Shown here: positions 5,475 through 6,501 of the stretch, one piece after another
Layout of the letters: every line of letters begins with the position of its first letter
Numbering within the stretch: the stretch's first letter is position 1
Origin: Pseudomonadota bacterium
Lineage (GTDB): Bacteria; Pseudomonadota; Gammaproteobacteria; Steroidobacterales; Steroidobacteraceae
Direction: 5' to 3'
Assembly (NCBI GenBank): GCA_021780395.1
Contig: JAJXYU010000258.1
Coordinates: forward strand, 1 to 6,501
DNA: 6,501 nt
Program-made: the position numbers and the translations under genes
The notes under the pieces: model-generated
What the model was told of the DNA's origin: nothing
Seen by the model: only the letters and a program-made list of their open reading frames with translations
Database searches by the model: none

Positions 5475-6479
5475 AACGCGGCGGCCCGACCCGATGCGCA
5501 GCATGCCTTGCGCGTCGAACCAGCGTACCGCGTCGCGGAACGCCTCCGCCGGCGGGCGCGCGCGGTAGCCGAGTTCGCGCTCCGCCTTCGCGCTCGAGAA
5601 ATACATCCGCTTCCTCGCCATCCGCACGCCTTCGAGCGAGATCGTGAACTGGCGGCCGGTGAGGCGGCCGATCCCGTCGGCGACGACCGCGATCGGCAAC
5701 ACCGCGGCGTACGGCAGTTCGACCCGGGGCGGGCGGCGTCCGACCAGCCCGGCGACCTCGGCGAGGATTGCGCGCAGGCTCAGGTTCTCGCCGCCGAGGA
5801 TGTAGCGCTCGCCGGTACGACCGCGCTCGAACGCCGCGAGGTGGCCCGCGGCCACGTCGTCGACGTGCACGACGTTCAGGCCGGTGTCGACGTACGCCGG
5901 GATCCGCCCCGAGGCCGCGTCGAGCACGATGCGGCCGGTCGGCGTCGGCTTGACGTCGCCCGGGCCGACCGGGGTCGAGGGGTTCACGATCACGACGTCG
6001 AGCCCGTCGCGCGCGAACTGCAGCGCGACCTGCTCGCCGAGATATTTCGAGCGCTTGTAGTGGCCGATCATCGCATCCAGCGAGACCGGCGTGCGCTCGT
6101 CGCCCGGCGTTCCGTCGTCCGGGATCCCGATCGTCGCGACGCTGCTGGTGTGCACGACGCGGCGGATCCCGGCGTCGCGTGCGGCGGCGAGCACGTTGCG
6201 CGTGCCTTCGACGTTGACCGCGTACAGCGGCGCCGGATCGCGCACGCCGAGACGGTAATCCGCGGCGACGTGGAACAGCGCGTCGCAACCCTCGAGCGCG
6301 GTGCGCAGCGAGCGCGGGTCCGCGAGATCGCCTTCGATCGGCTCGACCGGAAAGTCGCGCAGGTTGCGCCGGTCGGCGCCGCGGCGCACCAGCGCGCGCA
6401 GGTCCCAGCCGGCTTGCGTGAGCGCGCGTCCGACCGCCGCGCCGACGAAGCCGGTCGCCCCGGTGACCAGCGCCTTCAT
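5469..6479 (-). CDS. hpnA: Hopanoid-associated NAD-dependent epimerase/dehydratase HpnA
   Basis: HpnA is an extended short-chain dehydrogenase of the sugar-epimerase type that recurs in hopanoid gene clusters; its substrate is not established. The 336-residue protein opens with a Rossmann NAD(P)-binding motif TGATGFVG (6-13, glycines 7, 10 and 13). D51 in EGDLAD (49-54) should sit near the adenine, followed by HVAADYRLG (70-78), HTSSVATIG (110-118) with the catalytic-serine region, and the YXXXK pair Y141/K145 in GHYKRSKYLGE. VNPSTPVGPGD (165-175) and VHVDDVAAGH (204-213) complete the fold. The motifs and length are normal, so it should be active. The start ATG (6479-6477) is chosen because it lies four residues before the Rossmann motif; only 22 bases remain to the edge and no ribosome-binding site is visible in them. 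It is transcribed toward hpnL, so it is a separate transcription unit from hpnI-L. A general 2-alkyl-3-oxo or dihydroflavonol reductase-like role is an alternative, but the sequence pattern favours HpnA. Confidence 0.92.
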   Translation of the reverse strand: MKALVTGATGFVGAAVGRALTQAGWDLRALVRRGADRRNLRDFPVEPIEGDLADPRSLRTALEGCDALFHVAADYRLGVRDPAPLYAVNVEGTRNVLAAARDAGIRRVVHTSSVATIGIPDDGTPGDERTPVSLDAMIGHYKRSKYLGEQVALQFARDGLDVVIVNPSTPVGPGDVKPTPTGRIVLDAASGRIPAYVDTGLNVVHVDDVAAGHLAAFERGRTGERYILGGENLSLRAILAEVAGLVGRRPPRVELPYAAVLPIAVVADGIGRLTGRQFTISLEGVRMARKRMYFSSAKAERELGYRARPPAEAFRDAVRWFDAQGMLRIGSGRRVT

Positions 6480-6501
6480 GAGGGGGTCGCGAGGCCGGCG
6501 G

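Noticed and set aside
4357..6288. A 643-codon minus-strand open frame across hpnL and hpnA
   Set aside because: It runs through hpnA in the wrong frame and antisense to hpnL, with a low-complexity Arg/Pro/Ala composition; hpnA in the neighbouring frame is well supported.
1..6501. Mobile elements, CRISPR arrays, tRNA or other RNA genes, or an undescribed system
   Set aside because: The window is filled almost end to end by six recognisable hopanoid genes; no inverted terminal repeats, spaced repeats or RNA-gene structures were seen.

Overview
The window is a compact hopanoid side-chain locus from a GC-rich bacterium. I counted 222 G+C in 3721-4020 (74%). The gene set hpnH / hpnI-hpnJ-hpnK-hpnL / hpnA is typical of hopanoid-producing Proteobacteria, and the high GC and family matches fit a beta- or gammaproteobacterium. 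The sequence alone does not settle the genus.

Layout. Positions 1-881 (minus strand) hold hpnH, a radical SAM adenosylhopane synthase whose 3' end is cut by the left edge. A 75-bp divergent intergenic region (882-956) separates it from four plus-strand genes: hpnI (957-2120, glycosyltransferase), hpnJ (2117-3538, radical SAM), hpnK (3611-4477, ChbG/YdjC-type deacetylase) and hpnL (4474-5472, multi-pass membrane protein). hpnI/hpnJ and hpnK/hpnL overlap by ATGA; hpnJ and hpnK are 72 bp apart. hpnA (5469-6479, minus strand, NAD-dependent epimerase/dehydratase family) converges on hpnL, and the two stop codons share a TTAA. Coding density is close to total. No RNA gene, mobile element, CRISPR array or long non-coding stretch was seen.

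How the genes work together. From published work on these families: HpnH joins the 5'-deoxyadenosyl radical of SAM to diploptene to give adenosylhopane, which later steps outside this window turn into bacteriohopanetetrol (BHT). HpnI adds N-acetylglucosamine to BHT, HpnK removes the acetyl group to give BHT glucosamine, and HpnJ rearranges the glucosamine ring to the cyclitol ether. HpnL is a probable membrane partner or flippase-like protein with no proven reaction, and HpnA is a hopanoid-associated sugar-nucleotide-epimerase-like enzyme of unproven substrate. The organism is therefore predicted to make BHT cyclitol ether or a close relative.

This is a known type of locus, not an undescribed system. 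The points worth a second look are local: the arrangement around hpnH and hpnA, a GC hairpin abutting the hpnL start, a -10-like box placed for a leaderless hpnH transcript, the palindromic shared stop, and the unusual B12-like domain of HpnJ.
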